This document shows positions 25,699-35,388 of a DNA stretch of 64,000 nt, in pieces. The first letter of the stretch is position 1; each line of letters starts with the position of its first letter. Under the pieces are notes generated by a model. That model was not told the DNA's origin, did no database searches, and saw only the letters and a program-made list of their open reading frames with translations. The stretch is from CAVZBT01 sp963773605. Lineage in GTDB: Bacteria > Acidobacteriota > UBA6911. The position numbers and the translations under genes were made by a program. Where the stretch lies: the NCBI GenBank assembly GCA_963773605.1, contig CAVZBT010000001.1:209341-273340 (forward strand), read 5' to 3'.

Positions 25699-25841
25699 GG
25701 CGTGCTTCCTTTCTTGTGTGGAAGGTGAGGATCCCACACTGAGGTCGGCCGCTGCAACCAAATTGGACGCGCGGTGCGGCTCGGTGGTGCAAGGACCTAC
25801 ATCGACGGCAGCGGGACCCCGGGTCACACCCGTTCGCTGTG

Positions 25842-27992
25842 TCAGAAATGGACGCCCATCTCGCGCAACAGGCCGTCGGCCCGGCCAATTTTGAGCGTGA
25901 CAAACAAAACGTAACGGATGTCGACGGCAATCGAGCGGCTGTAATCCGGGCTCCATCCGTAGTCGTTGATCGTCGCTTCCCACGCCCGATCGAAATTCAC
26001 GCCGACCAGTTGGCCCTGCGCATTCAGCACCGGGCTGCCGGAATTGCCGCCGGTCGTGTCCGCGTCGTAGAGAATCGCCACGGGCACATCCTTGAGAACC
26101 GGGTGGACGAACGGTCCGAAATCCTTCTTGCGATGCAGCTCGAGCAGCGCCTCCGGCGCGTTGAACGGATCGCGACCCGTGTGTTTCTCGACGACTCCTG
26201 TGAGAGTCGTGATCGGGAGGGCGACCAGGGCGTCTGCCGGTTTGTAGGATTTGACGTGTCCATGCGTGAAACGCAGTGTCCCGTTCGCATCGGGAATGAA
26301 ATCCGCTCCCAAAAACTCTCTCTTCGCGTCGATGTACAACCCGTAGAGCCTGTTCAACTCGCCGGTGCGTCTCTTCTCGGTCTCCTTCAGCGCCTGGCTC
26401 TCCGGGTAGAGCGAGATGGCCATGCGCACGAAAGGATCCTCTACCTTGGCCAGGTCTTCCGGACTCTTAGCCAACAGATCCTTGATGAAGCTTTCCTCCG
26501 TGATTTTCGTCTGCCGGTATGCGCTGTCAAGGAACGCTTCGACGTCGTCCTTCGGCCCCAGGGTGCTTTCGAGCGCCTTTATGCCCTGCTCGCGTCCGAG
26601 GCTGGCTGCGCGAAGAAGAAGACTGCGCAGAACCGATTTGTCCACGGCCAAGTGGATGTTCTTCAGCGACAGCAGGAGCCGGTCGACCGTCTGCTTCCAG
26701 TTCCGCTCCATGTACGCGGATTCCCGGTCCACATCGGGCTTGAGTCGCTCTTTGGCGGCATCGTAGACGGTGTAAGCCACGCGGAGCGCATCGGGGCTCC
26801 GCGTGAGGTACTGCAGGGTGAACTCGCGCGCGGCAGGTTTCCCCCATGTCGCGATGGACGTCGCGGATCTCGCTCGGCACGGAGCCGTATTTCGCCCTGC
26901 GGCCCGGGTCGGCCTGGATGAACCTGGCGAGATCGGCCTCCTCGGCCTCCCATTTCTTCAACATGCCGGTGCGACGGATGCCGGCGAGTTTGCCCCGGTA
27001 GTTCTTGAAAGTGTTGCTCAGGGATTTTATGCGCGGGGCCAGCTTGAGATCTGCCGCAGGATCGGCCTTTGCGGCGGCCTCCATCTGCTCGATCTGCCAG
27101 CCGTACCAGTCGACGACCATCGGCATCCGAACCCGGTACTCGTAATCGAGATAGGCGGCCGCCTGGTGCCGGAATGTGCGTCCGGGATATCCGAAGATGA
27201 AGATGAAGTCTCCTTCGGACACGCCCTCGGGGGCTACCTCGAGGTGTTTTCGGGGATGATACGGGACGTTGGCCTCCGAGTAGGCCGACGGTTTCCGTCC
27301 GGACCCACGTAGGCGCGGAAGAAGGAAAAGTCACCCGTGTGACGCGGCCAGACCCAATTGTCGGTCTCGCCGCCGAAATTGCCGATCCCCCGCGGGGGCG
27401 CAAACACGAGCCGGACATCCTTCAGGTAGGTGTAGATGAAAAGGACGTAGGATTTGCCGATGAACATCTCCGCCACTTCCGCCCGCTTCCCCGGATTCCT
27501 GGCTTCCGTGTCGAGTACCAGTTCTTTCGTGCGTTTCTCGATTGCCCGGGCGCGGCTGGCAGCGTCCGCGCCCGGCTGGACCGCCGACAGGACCTCGCTC
27601 GACACGTCGCGGTAGGACTCGGTGATGCGCACCGTGAAGCCCTTGGCCGGCACTTCCTGCCCGCGAGTTGCCGCCAGGAAGCCATTCTCCAGGTAATTCC
27701 GCTCCGGGGTGCTGGCGTCCTGGATGGCGTTGAAGGCGCAATGATGATTGGTCAGAATCAGGCCGTCGGGCGAAACGAACGAGCCGGTGCAGCCGCCCAG
27801 GCTGCAAATCCCGTCAACGAGGCTCACGTGGTCCGGCTGGTAGATGGCGTCGACCGGAATCTGGAGACCCTTGGACTTGAGGTCCAGGCGGTGAATCTCG
27901 CTCATGGGCCACATGCCCTCCTCGGCCATCGCGGAACCGATCGTGCAGAACGCCAGGAGCAAGGAGACAGGAAGGCGGCGCAGGCGGGACAT
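25842..27992 (-). CDS. S46-family dipeptidyl-peptidase (DPP7/DPP11-like), broken by two single-base frameshifts
   Basis: Three overlapping frames rebuild one protein of about 716 residues, the normal S46 length. The first frame has a signal peptide (LPVSLLLAFCTIGSAMA), the EGMWP motif, the catalytic His in ILTNHHCAFNAIQ and Asp-region NFGGETDNWVWPRHTGDF. The second frame carries IFIFGYPGRTFRHQ. The third ends with the catalytic Ser in DADTTGGNSGSPVLN. Frame changes fall at the T-run 27292-27294 (one base short) and at the C-run 26841-26845 (one base too many); correcting these restores GxPSAYSEANVPY and DMGKPAAREF. Both breaks are in homopolymers, so sequencing error is likelier than gene death. 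The enzyme would release dipeptides in the periplasm. Confidence 0.88.
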
Positions 27993-28026
27993 GTCTAGAA
28001 CTCCTCCACTGGAATAAACGAAGACC

Positions 28027-28332
28027 TCACCGTCCGGGTTTGGCCGCGTGGCACCTGGTGCAGTTGCCCTTCATCTCGAACGACCTGCCGTCCGCATGAT
28101 GGCAGGTCTTGCACCCGTCGCTGGAGTCCGGCGGGACTTCGGCCGACTTCGGCCAGAGCCTGTCGTGGCAGATGGCGCAGTTGCCTTGCTCACGCTTCGC
28201 ATGTTTTTGGTGAGTAAACGTTATGGTCCCAGCCTTGGAGGGGAAGGACAGTTTACGGGACGGTTTTTTGTTCGCGACGGTGGTCCCGGGGGCAAGCAGG
28301 ACCATGACGACCAACGCAGCTGCCAAGCGCAT
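28027..28332 (-). other. Internal gene candidate: small triheme cytochrome c7-like protein
   Basis: Within the sulfatase frame an ATG at 28332, preceded by TGAGG, opens a 101-residue protein with a signal peptide (MRLAAALVVMVLLAPGTTVA). It has three heme motifs, CAICH, CKTCH and CTRCH, and distal His candidates in TFTHQKHAK and CHHADG. This is the c7/c3-type layout of a periplasmic electron carrier. A signal peptide in the middle of a protein makes no sense for a fusion, so I favour a separate gene. An out-of-frame TAG lies just upstream near 28395, and an AGAGGC/GCCTCT inverted repeat follows. Confidence 0.65.
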
Positions 28333-29748
28333 GGAAACCTCAGCCCGAGCCTTTCGAAGCCGAGAGGCGGCGGCCTCTGAGTCTCGAAGTATCTCTAATT
28401 CTTCCGCGGTCGGGAAGTGGATGGAATCGGTGCGGCAGGTTGCCAGAAGCGTCGCAATTTTGCGAACCACATCGGGGTGGCCGGCCGCGACATTGTAGTG
28501 CTCTCCCGGGTCGGTCTTCAGGTCGTACAGCTCGATTTCCTTCCCCGGGTCGAGGCTGATTCCCTTCCAGTTGCCGAGCCTCACGGCCCGGTCGAACCCC
28601 CCCTCGTGAAACTCCCAGTACAACGGTGGGTGCGCCGGCAGCGGTTTGCCGCGCAGGGCGGCGGCAAACGACACCCCGTCGAGTCCCGAGGGTGGCTGAA
28701 TGCCTGCCAGTTCGGCCAAGGTAGGAAGGACGTCCCAGAACGCCACGACCTCGTCGCTCACGCGGCCGGCTGGAATCTGTCCCGGCCAGCGGGCGAGCAG
28801 CGGGACGCGGATGCCCCCCTCGTACAGGTCGCGTTTGATTCCCCTCAGCGGCCCGCTGCTGGTGAAAAACTCCGGGTTGTGTTCACCTTCCTTGTGGGGG
28901 CCGTTGTCGCTGGAAAAGAACACCAGGGTCTCGGAGGCCTGCTTGGTCTCCGTGATCACGTCGAGGACCTTTCCGACGTCTCGATCCATCCGGCTGATCA
29001 TTGCGGCGAAGTTCTTCTCCTGTTCCGGCCAGGGCTGCTCCGAATACGCGGAGGCGTCGGGCACCTCCATGCCGTTCCCCTTGAGGCGACCCAATTCGTT
29101 ATCCGCGTGCGGTATCGTGTAAGCCAGGTACAGGAAGAACGGCCGCTTCGGGGGATCTTTCAGGAACTCGAGGGCGCGGTTCGTGAACAGGTCGGGAGCG
29201 TATTGCTTCCGCTGGTCGAACCAGTTCCCCGTCAGGAAGGTCTCGACCTGGTCGTCCCAGAGGTGCTCGGGGTAGTAGTTGTGCGCGTGCACCTGGTTGA
29301 GGTACCCGTAGAAGTGGTCGAATCCGCGGGTGTTCGGCACGCTGCCCGTGTCCGGTCCCCCGAGGCCCCATTTACCGAACAGCGCCGTGCGGTAGCCCGC
29401 TTTCTTGAGCAGGGATGCGACCGTTTGGTCTTGGGGACGCAGTCCCACTTCCGGGTTTTTGTTGCCGCGCACGGTGGCGTGACCGGTGTGCAGTCCGGTC
29501 ATCAGACAACAGCGCGACGGCGCGCACACGGTGCTGCCGGCATACGCCTGGGTGAAGCGCATGCCCTCGGCGGCGAGCCGGTCGAGGTTGGGTGTGCGGA
29601 TGCGCCTCTGGCCGTAGCAGCCGAGGTCGCCGTAGCCGAGGTCGTCGGCGAGGATGAATATTATGTTGGGTGCGCCAGGGGGTTTCGCCCGGGCGGTCTC
29701 CGGGAGCAGCGCAGCGGCGGAAAGCGCGAGGAAGTCTCGGCGATTCAT
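28027..29748 (-). CDS. Exported sulfatase whose frame continues into a triheme c-type cytochrome
   Basis: The 573-residue frame starts with a Tat-type signal (MNRRDFLALSAAALLPE). Residues about 25-450 are a sulfatase: IIFILADDLGYGDLGCYG binds calcium, Cys75 in VCAPSRCCLMTG is the C-x-P-S-R site converted to formylglycine, GKWGLGG and FFSSDNGPHKEG supply further metal and substrate residues, and LYDLKTDPGEHYN ends the domain. The last 101 residues are a separate-looking module with its own Met, signal peptide and three CxxCH motifs. No stop lies between them. This may be a lost stop or an indel rather than a real fusion. The likely substrate is a sulfated glycan; the maturase is not in view. 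It diverges from the permease at 29872. Confidence 0.88.
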   Translation of the reverse strand: MNRRDFLALSAAALLPETARAKPPGAPNIIFILADDLGYGDLGCYGQRRIRTPNLDRLAAEGMRFTQAYAGSTVCAPSRCCLMTGLHTGHATVRGNKNPEVGLRPQDQTVASLLKKAGYRTALFGKWGLGGPDTGSVPNTRGFDHFYGYLNQVHAHNYYPEHLWDDQVETFLTGNWFDQRKQYAPDLFTNRALEFLKDPPKRPFFLYLAYTIPHADNELGRLKGNGMEVPDASAYSEQPWPEQEKNFAAMISRMDRDVGKVLDVITETKQASETLVFFSSDNGPHKEGEHNPEFFTSSGPLRGIKRDLYEGGIRVPLLARWPGQIPAGRVSDEVVAFWDVLPTLAELAGIQPPSGLDGVSFAAALRGKPLPAHPPLYWEFHEGGFDRAVRLGNWKGISLDPGKEIELYDLKTDPGEHYNVAAGHPDVVRKIATLLATCRTDSIHFPTAEELEILRDSEAAASRLRKARAEVSMRLAAALVVMVLLAPGTTVANKKPSRKLSFPSKAGTITFTHQKHAKREQGNCAICHDRLWPKSAEVPPDSSDGCKTCHHADGRSFEMKGNCTRCHAAKPGR

Positions 29749-29871
29749 GGCATGCTAGCCTAACGTAAAAGCGGAAGCTTTGCCACGGAAAGCCAGTGCC
29801 AAGGGACCCATGACTTCTTCGGCTAACCAGAAGCGGTGAACGTCTAACAGAAATGAACAGGGGAGGACGAT

Positions 29872-32403
29872 GTGAACTGGGGTGATTTCCGCTACTCGGT
29901 GCGCATGGTACTAAAGACGCCGGGTGCCTCGGCAATTGCGATCCTGTCGGTCGCCCTCGGCATCGGCGCCAACACCGCGATTTTCTCCATAATCGATACG
30001 CTGCTGCTGAGAAGGCTGCCGGTGAAGTCGCCTCAGGAACTGTACCGGGTCGTGGCAGGCAAAGACAGGTCTTCGTGGAACTATCCCGACTACATCGCGT
30101 TCCGGGACCAGAACCAAAGCCTCTCGCTGGCCGCCTGCGGCGGCGGCTCCTCCCGCGTCGGCATGCAGCCGGCTGAAGCGGACCCATCGATGCCCGCCGA
30201 GATCGTGCGGGTTTCTGTGGTGTCGGGCAACTATTTCGAAGTGCTTGGAGTCGGACCTCAGTTGGGCCGCGTCCTCAATCCCGAGGACGATCGCACGCCC
30301 AGCGCCGCGCCGTATGCAGTGCTGAGCCACGACTATTGGCAGGCGCGCTTTGGCTCGGATCCGGGCGTCATCGGCCGCACGCTGCGACTCAACGGTTACC
30401 CGTTCAGCGTCGTGGGCGTCGCGCGCCGCGGGTTCCGGGGGGCCGATCCCACGGCTGCACCGCACCTCTTCATCCCGATCCTCATGTTCGGCGAGGTCTC
30501 GGGGGAGCCGTTCAAGCGCTGGAACACCCGCCACTGGTGGTGGCTCCAGACGATTGGACGTCTCAAACCCGCGGCGAACACCGGACAGGCTGAAGCCGAG
30601 CTGTTCAACATATACCGCGCGCAGGAGGAGGCCGAGCGGCGGACCTCCCGCGACCCGCGGTTCATAAGCCATGCGGAGCCGATCCGGCTGGAGCCGGGTG
30701 CCCGCGGGTACTCCAACCTGCGGAGCCGGCTGGAAAGGCCGTTGATCGTGCTGATGTCGGTGGTCGGGCTGGTGCTCCTGATCGCGTGTGCGAATGTGGC
30801 CAACCTCATGCTGGCGCGCGGGGCCGCGCGCCAGCGCGAGATGGCGGTGCGGCTCGCGGTCGGCGCAACGCGGGCGCGGCTCACCGGCCAGCTGCTCACC
30901 GAGAGCGTCCTCATTGCCCTGGTGGGCGGAGCCGCCGGGCTTGGGCTGTCCTGTCTCGGCGTCAAGGCGCTGCTGGGATTTGCCCCGGAAGGGGAGCTGG
31001 CCCGCGAGGCGATCGCGGTTTCTCCGGATCTGCGCCTGCTCGGTTTCGCGACGGCCGTGTCGCTCCTTACCGCTGTCCTGTTCGGCATGGTTCCGGCGCT
31101 GCGCGCAACGCGTCCCGATCTCGTCCCGGCCCTGAAAGACGAGGTCGCGCGCGCCGGCGGCTCCTCCCGGTTCACGCTGCGCAACGCGCTGGTCGTGCTT
31201 CAGGTCGCGCTCTCGATACTGCTTCTCATCACGGCCGGGCTGTTTGTCCGCAGCCTCGGCAAGCTCCGCGATCTCGACGCCGGCTTCCGTCCCGAAAATA
31301 CGCTGGTCATCTCGGTGGACCCGAGCCGGAACGGGTACAAGGGGCAGCGTTTGCGCGAGTTCTACGACCGGGTGCGCACGCAGGCAGAGGCGCTGCCGGG
31401 GGTCTATTCCGTCAGCCTCGCGGCTCTTACTCCCCTGAGCGGGATGCAGTGGAACGGGGATTTTACCGTCGAGGGGTATCAGTGGCAGCCTTCCGACGTG
31501 AAGTACCTCGACATGAACGCCGTGTCGCACCGGTTTTTCGAAACCATGGGGATTCCGCTGGTGCTCGGCCGCGATTTCCGCGAACAGGATAACCCCGCGC
31601 ATTACCCCGACCCGCCGGAGGAGTTGACCCCCGGGGTGGAGCCGCCCGAGCCGCCCGGCCCCCGCTACATGATCATCAACGAGAGCATGGCGCGGCGGTT
31701 TTTCAACGGGCGCAACCCCATCGGACTGCACGTCTCGCTGTCGGAGAAGTACGATCCGACGCGCGCCTACGAGGTGATCGGCGTCGTCAAGGACGCGCGC
31801 TACTTCAACCTGCGCGACGCGCTCGCCCCAATGGCGTACGTGCCGACCTGGCGGGCGCTCTGGGCTTCGCGCACCGTCTGCATCCGTACCACGCGCGAGG
31901 CTCCGGAGACCGTCGAGGCGGTGCGACGCCTGGTGGCCCGCATCGACCCGGCGGTTCCCGTGACCGGCTCCGGGACGATGCAGAAGCAGATCGACGACAA
32001 CATCCTCGAGGACCGGCTGATCGCCACGGTTTCGGGCTTTTTCGGGCTGCTGGCGCTGCTGCTGGCGGGCGTGGGGCTGTACGGCGTCATCTCCTACTCC
32101 GTGACGCGCAGGACGCGCGAAATCGGCATTCGTGTGGCGCTTGGGGCGCAGCGCGCCGCGGTGCTGAACCTGATTTTGCGGGACGCGGCGCTGCTGGTCG
32201 GCATCGGCGCCGTGATCGGGATCCCCGCCGCGCTGGCGGTGACCCGGTGGGTCAAGTCGCTCCTGTACGGTGTCGGTGCGCAGGATCCGCTGACGATTGT
32301 GGCCGGGACCCTGGTGCTCGTCGCGGTCGCCCTGCTGGCAAGCGTGATTCCCGCCCGCCGCGCCACGCAAGTCGATCCCATCGTTGCGTTACGCTACGAG
32401 TAA
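29872..32403 (+). CDS. Orphan MacB/FtsX-type ABC permease (acidobacterial duplicated orphan permease type)
   Basis: An 843-residue permease starting at GTG 29872 behind GGGAGGACGAT. The N-terminus WGDFRYSVRMVLKTPG and the helix AILSVALGIGANTAIFSIID are the MacB periplasmic core domain signature. Two FtsX-like membrane blocks follow: LMSVVGLVLLIACANVANLM with GAARQREMAVRLAVGATR, and near the C-terminus LLALLLAGVGLYGVISYSV with RTREIGIRVALGAQR. The ending IPARRATQVDPIVALRYE is typical. This duplicated form of about 800-850 residues, without an ATPase next to it, is abundant in Acidobacteriota and helps assign the organism. Substrates are unknown; MacB relatives drive efflux or envelope mechanotransmission. 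Confidence 0.92.
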   Translation: MNWGDFRYSVRMVLKTPGASAIAILSVALGIGANTAIFSIIDTLLLRRLPVKSPQELYRVVAGKDRSSWNYPDYIAFRDQNQSLSLAACGGGSSRVGMQPAEADPSMPAEIVRVSVVSGNYFEVLGVGPQLGRVLNPEDDRTPSAAPYAVLSHDYWQARFGSDPGVIGRTLRLNGYPFSVVGVARRGFRGADPTAAPHLFIPILMFGEVSGEPFKRWNTRHWWWLQTIGRLKPAANTGQAEAELFNIYRAQEEAERRTSRDPRFISHAEPIRLEPGARGYSNLRSRLERPLIVLMSVVGLVLLIACANVANLMLARGAARQREMAVRLAVGATRARLTGQLLTESVLIALVGGAAGLGLSCLGVKALLGFAPEGELAREAIAVSPDLRLLGFATAVSLLTAVLFGMVPALRATRPDLVPALKDEVARAGGSSRFTLRNALVVLQVALSILLLITAGLFVRSLGKLRDLDAGFRPENTLVISVDPSRNGYKGQRLREFYDRVRTQAEALPGVYSVSLAALTPLSGMQWNGDFTVEGYQWQPSDVKYLDMNAVSHRFFETMGIPLVLGRDFREQDNPAHYPDPPEELTPGVEPPEPPGPRYMIINESMARRFFNGRNPIGLHVSLSEKYDPTRAYEVIGVVKDARYFNLRDALAPMAYVPTWRALWASRTVCIRTTREAPETVEAVRRLVARIDPAVPVTGSGTMQKQIDDNILEDRLIATVSGFFGLLALLLAGVGLYGVISYSVTRRTREIGIRVALGAQRAAVLNLILRDAALLVGIGAVIGIPAALAVTRWVKSLLYGVGAQDPLTIVAGTLVLVAVALLASVIPARRATQVDPIVALRYE

Positions 32404-32553
32404 TCTGGAGTGCGGCGCCTCGGCGCCGCTTTGCGCTCTTGTCCACGGCCACAATGCTCGGCGCCTCGGCGCCACGCCGGATGGCAGGCAGGCGACGCCA
32501 CTTCAGCCTCGCGGCAGCGCCCGGACACCGCAAGAGCAAGTGTTTTGCGACCG

Positions 32554-35319
32554 CTATTGAGTCGGCCAGGGGTACGCGAACAGGTATTTGCCGGAGCTGA
32601 TCCGCACGGTCACGGCGTCGCCTCCATCCGCGACGTCCGATAGGCCGTTGCCCGACGTGAGCGGGCGGCCGCTCTCCCTGACTTGGGACAGGCGGGCCCC
32701 GGGCAGCCGCACCGAGGCGCTGGTATTGGGCGGCAGTTCGAGCGCCAGCGTGAACTGCCCGCCGGCTATCTTCCAGTCGGAGGACACTGTTCCATAGACC
32801 GTTTCCAGACTGGCCTTCGCACGATCCAGCCCGCCCCCGGGATGCGGCCGGAAGAGGATGTGTTTGTACGCGGGCTGCTGCGCGTCGATTTCAATCCCGG
32901 CGACCGCTTTGTACAACCACTCGCCGATGGCGCCGTAAGCATAGTGGTTGAACGAATTCATCCCCTTGTCCTGGAAGCTCCCGTCGGGCTTCTGCCCGTC
33001 CCAGCGCTCCCAAATCGTCGTCGCTCCCTGCGTGACGGGGTAGAGCCACGACGGGTATTCCTTCCGGTTGAGGAGCAGAAACGCCTCGTCCCAATAACCG
33101 TGGTCCGCCAGCACCTGGCAGAGCAACGGTGTCCCCAGGAAACCGGTTGTCAGGTGCTTGAAGGTGCGCACGTTTTCGGCGAGGCGTCGCGCCGCGCCCT
33201 GCCGCATCGCTTCCGGGAGGATGTCGAACCCGAGCGCGAGCGCATAGGCGGTCTGGGTGTTGGACGCCAGACGCCCGTTCGAGGTCACGAACTCGTCGAG
33301 GAAAACCCCCTTTATGCGGGCAAGCAGGTCGGCATACCGGGCGGCGTCGTCGGTTTTCCCCAGAATCGCGGCCGTGCGCTGCAACAGGTCGGTCGACCGC
33401 GCGAAATACGCCTGGCAGACCAGGTCCTTGTCGGTGGTGGCGCCTGGATAATCGGAGCGCGTCGTGGCGAACGCCAGCCAGTCGCCATAGGTGAAGTCGG
33501 TGTTCCACAGCAGGCTGGAACCCGCGCGGCCAGCCATGTAGTCGACCCACGCCTTCATGCTGGGATACTGCTGTTCGAGCACGCGGGTGTCGCCATAGAC
33601 GAGATAAACCGTCCATGGGACAACCACCGCCGCATCGGCCCACCCCGCCGAGGCGGCGCTGGCATTCGGGTTCTTGCGGTCGAGGACGTTGGGGATGACG
33701 TGGGGGACGGCACCGCTGGCCTTCTGGTCCGCGGCGAGATCCTTCAGCCATTTGGTATAAAACCCCGCCACATCAAAGTTGAACGCCGCGGTACGGGCGA
33801 AAGCCTGAGCATCGCCCGTCCAACCCAACCGCTCGTCGCGTTGCGGGCAGTCCGTCGGGACATCCAGGAAATTGCCTTTCTGCCCCCACTGAATATTGCG
33901 CTGGAGTTGGTTGACCAGCGCATTTGAACATTCAAACGTTCCCGTTGGGCGCATGTCCGAGTGGATGACTACACCGGTCAGGTCGCCGGTCGCCAAATCC
34001 CCCGGAAATCCTTCCACCGCCACGAAGCGGAATCCGTGGAAGGTGAAATGGGGCTCGAAGACTTCCGCGTCGCCTCCCTTGAGGACGTAGGTGTCCGTCT
34101 GCCTGGCTGCGCGCAAGTTCTCGGTGTAGAAGTTGCCTGCCTTGTCGAGGACCTCCGTGTGGCGCAGCGTGACCCGGGTTCCGGCGGGCCCCTTCACTTT
34201 CAGCCGCACCCATCCCACGAGATTCTGACCCATGTCGACCACGGTTTCGCCCGCGGGAGTGCGGAACACCCTGACCGGCTTGACCTCCTCGATCTTCCGG
34301 ACCGGCGGACCGGCGGGTGTGATCAGGGTTGCTTTTGGGGCCTCCGCAATCCGGACGGGATGCCAGTTCTGATCCGAAAACCCCGGGCTGCTCCATCCGG
34401 GCATTTCGAGCCGCGCGTCGTACAGCTCGCCGTTGTAGATATCCGAAGCCAGGATGGGCCCGGTGGTGGCCTTCCAGCTTCCGTCCGTGGTGACGACGGC
34501 CGTGCGACCATCCGAGTAAGTGAGCTGGACTTGCATCAGGAGGGCGGTTTTATCTCCATAGGTATTGCGCTGCCCGCCGAAGGCGAGGTTCCCTCGGTAC
34601 CAGCCGTCCCCGAGAGTAACACCGATGGCGTTGCGGCCCTGCTTCAGGGCGGCGGTGATGTCATAAGTCTGGTACTGAAGGCGGGCATCGTACGCCGTCC
34701 ACCCCGGGGTGAAGACCTGGTCCCCGACGCGGCGCCCATTCAATTCCATCTCGTAGAGGCCGAGGCACGTGACGTAGGCGCGAGCTGCCCGGAGTGGCGC
34801 GGTGACATCGAACTCCTTCCGGAGGACGGCCGCCGGGCCGGATTTCCGGGGATCCTCTTCAATGCCCGCCTGGATCCATGAAGCCTTCCAGTCCGAAGGG
34901 TTCAGAAAGCCCATTTCCCAGAAAGCCGCACCGCTCCACGGGCCCGGCTGGTCGGCGCCCGTCCAGGCGCGCACCTGCCAGTAGTAGCGTTTCCCGCTCT
35001 GCAGCGCAGGCCCGCTATACGCCAGCAGGTGAGAAGTGTCCGACTGGATCCTGCCGCTGTCCCACAGCGGGGTCCCGGAAAGGGCCCCGGCGCTTTCCGC
35101 TACCCGGATCTGATAGGCGCTCTGGGCCACCCCCCGTTCCGTCGCGCCCAACTGCCAGCTGAGCCGGGGTTGCAGGACGTCGATCCCGACGGGGTTCACC
35201 TGGTACTCGCATTTCATGCTGGTGACGCTCGCGGCCGGTGCAACGGCCGCGACACCGACGAAGGCAAGGGACACTGAAGCCATCAGCAAGCCGGCCGCAG
35301 CGATGAACGGAACGCGCAT
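32554..35319 (-). CDS. Secreted alpha-L-rhamnosidase, glycoside hydrolase family 78
   Basis: About 921 residues from the ATG at 35319 (GGGGGAGGAAGC upstream), with a signal peptide (FIAAAGLLMASVSLAFVGVA). The N-terminal Fn3-like domain has QPRLSWQLGATERGVAQSAY, and the carbohydrate-binding part has YEMELNGRRVGDQVFTPGW. The (alpha/alpha)6 catalytic domain begins with the GH78 hallmark FLDVPTDCPQRDERLGWTGD, containing the acidic residues used in inverting catalysis. Later come PWTVYLVYGDTRVLEQQYP and a Trp-rich TIWERWDGQKPDGSFQD with another catalytic-site Glu, and MNSFNHYAYGAIGEWLY. It removes terminal rhamnose from plant glycosides or pectin. Length and domain order are normal for GH78. Confidence 0.95.
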   Translation of the reverse strand: MRVPFIAAAGLLMASVSLAFVGVAAVAPAASVTSMKCEYQVNPVGIDVLQPRLSWQLGATERGVAQSAYQIRVAESAGALSGTPLWDSGRIQSDTSHLLAYSGPALQSGKRYYWQVRAWTGADQPGPWSGAAFWEMGFLNPSDWKASWIQAGIEEDPRKSGPAAVLRKEFDVTAPLRAARAYVTCLGLYEMELNGRRVGDQVFTPGWTAYDARLQYQTYDITAALKQGRNAIGVTLGDGWYRGNLAFGGQRNTYGDKTALLMQVQLTYSDGRTAVVTTDGSWKATTGPILASDIYNGELYDARLEMPGWSSPGFSDQNWHPVRIAEAPKATLITPAGPPVRKIEEVKPVRVFRTPAGETVVDMGQNLVGWVRLKVKGPAGTRVTLRHTEVLDKAGNFYTENLRAARQTDTYVLKGGDAEVFEPHFTFHGFRFVAVEGFPGDLATGDLTGVVIHSDMRPTGTFECSNALVNQLQRNIQWGQKGNFLDVPTDCPQRDERLGWTGDAQAFARTAAFNFDVAGFYTKWLKDLAADQKASGAVPHVIPNVLDRKNPNASAASAGWADAAVVVPWTVYLVYGDTRVLEQQYPSMKAWVDYMAGRAGSSLLWNTDFTYGDWLAFATTRSDYPGATTDKDLVCQAYFARSTDLLQRTAAILGKTDDAARYADLLARIKGVFLDEFVTSNGRLASNTQTAYALALGFDILPEAMRQGAARRLAENVRTFKHLTTGFLGTPLLCQVLADHGYWDEAFLLLNRKEYPSWLYPVTQGATTIWERWDGQKPDGSFQDKGMNSFNHYAYGAIGEWLYKAVAGIEIDAQQPAYKHILFRPHPGGGLDRAKASLETVYGTVSSDWKIAGGQFTLALELPPNTSASVRLPGARLSQVRESGRPLTSGNGLSDVADGGDAVTVRISSGKYLFAYPWPTQ

Positions 35320-35388
35320 AGCTTCCTCCCCCCGGAATTCGGGATGCCGCATTATAGAACAGAAGAGGAGCTGAAGCGTGTGGTGGCG

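Noticed and set aside
29911..32370. Minus-strand frame of 819 codons
   Set aside because: It is antisense to the MacB/FtsX-type permease and its product is composed mainly of Arg, His, Asp and Gly, as expected for a shadow frame.
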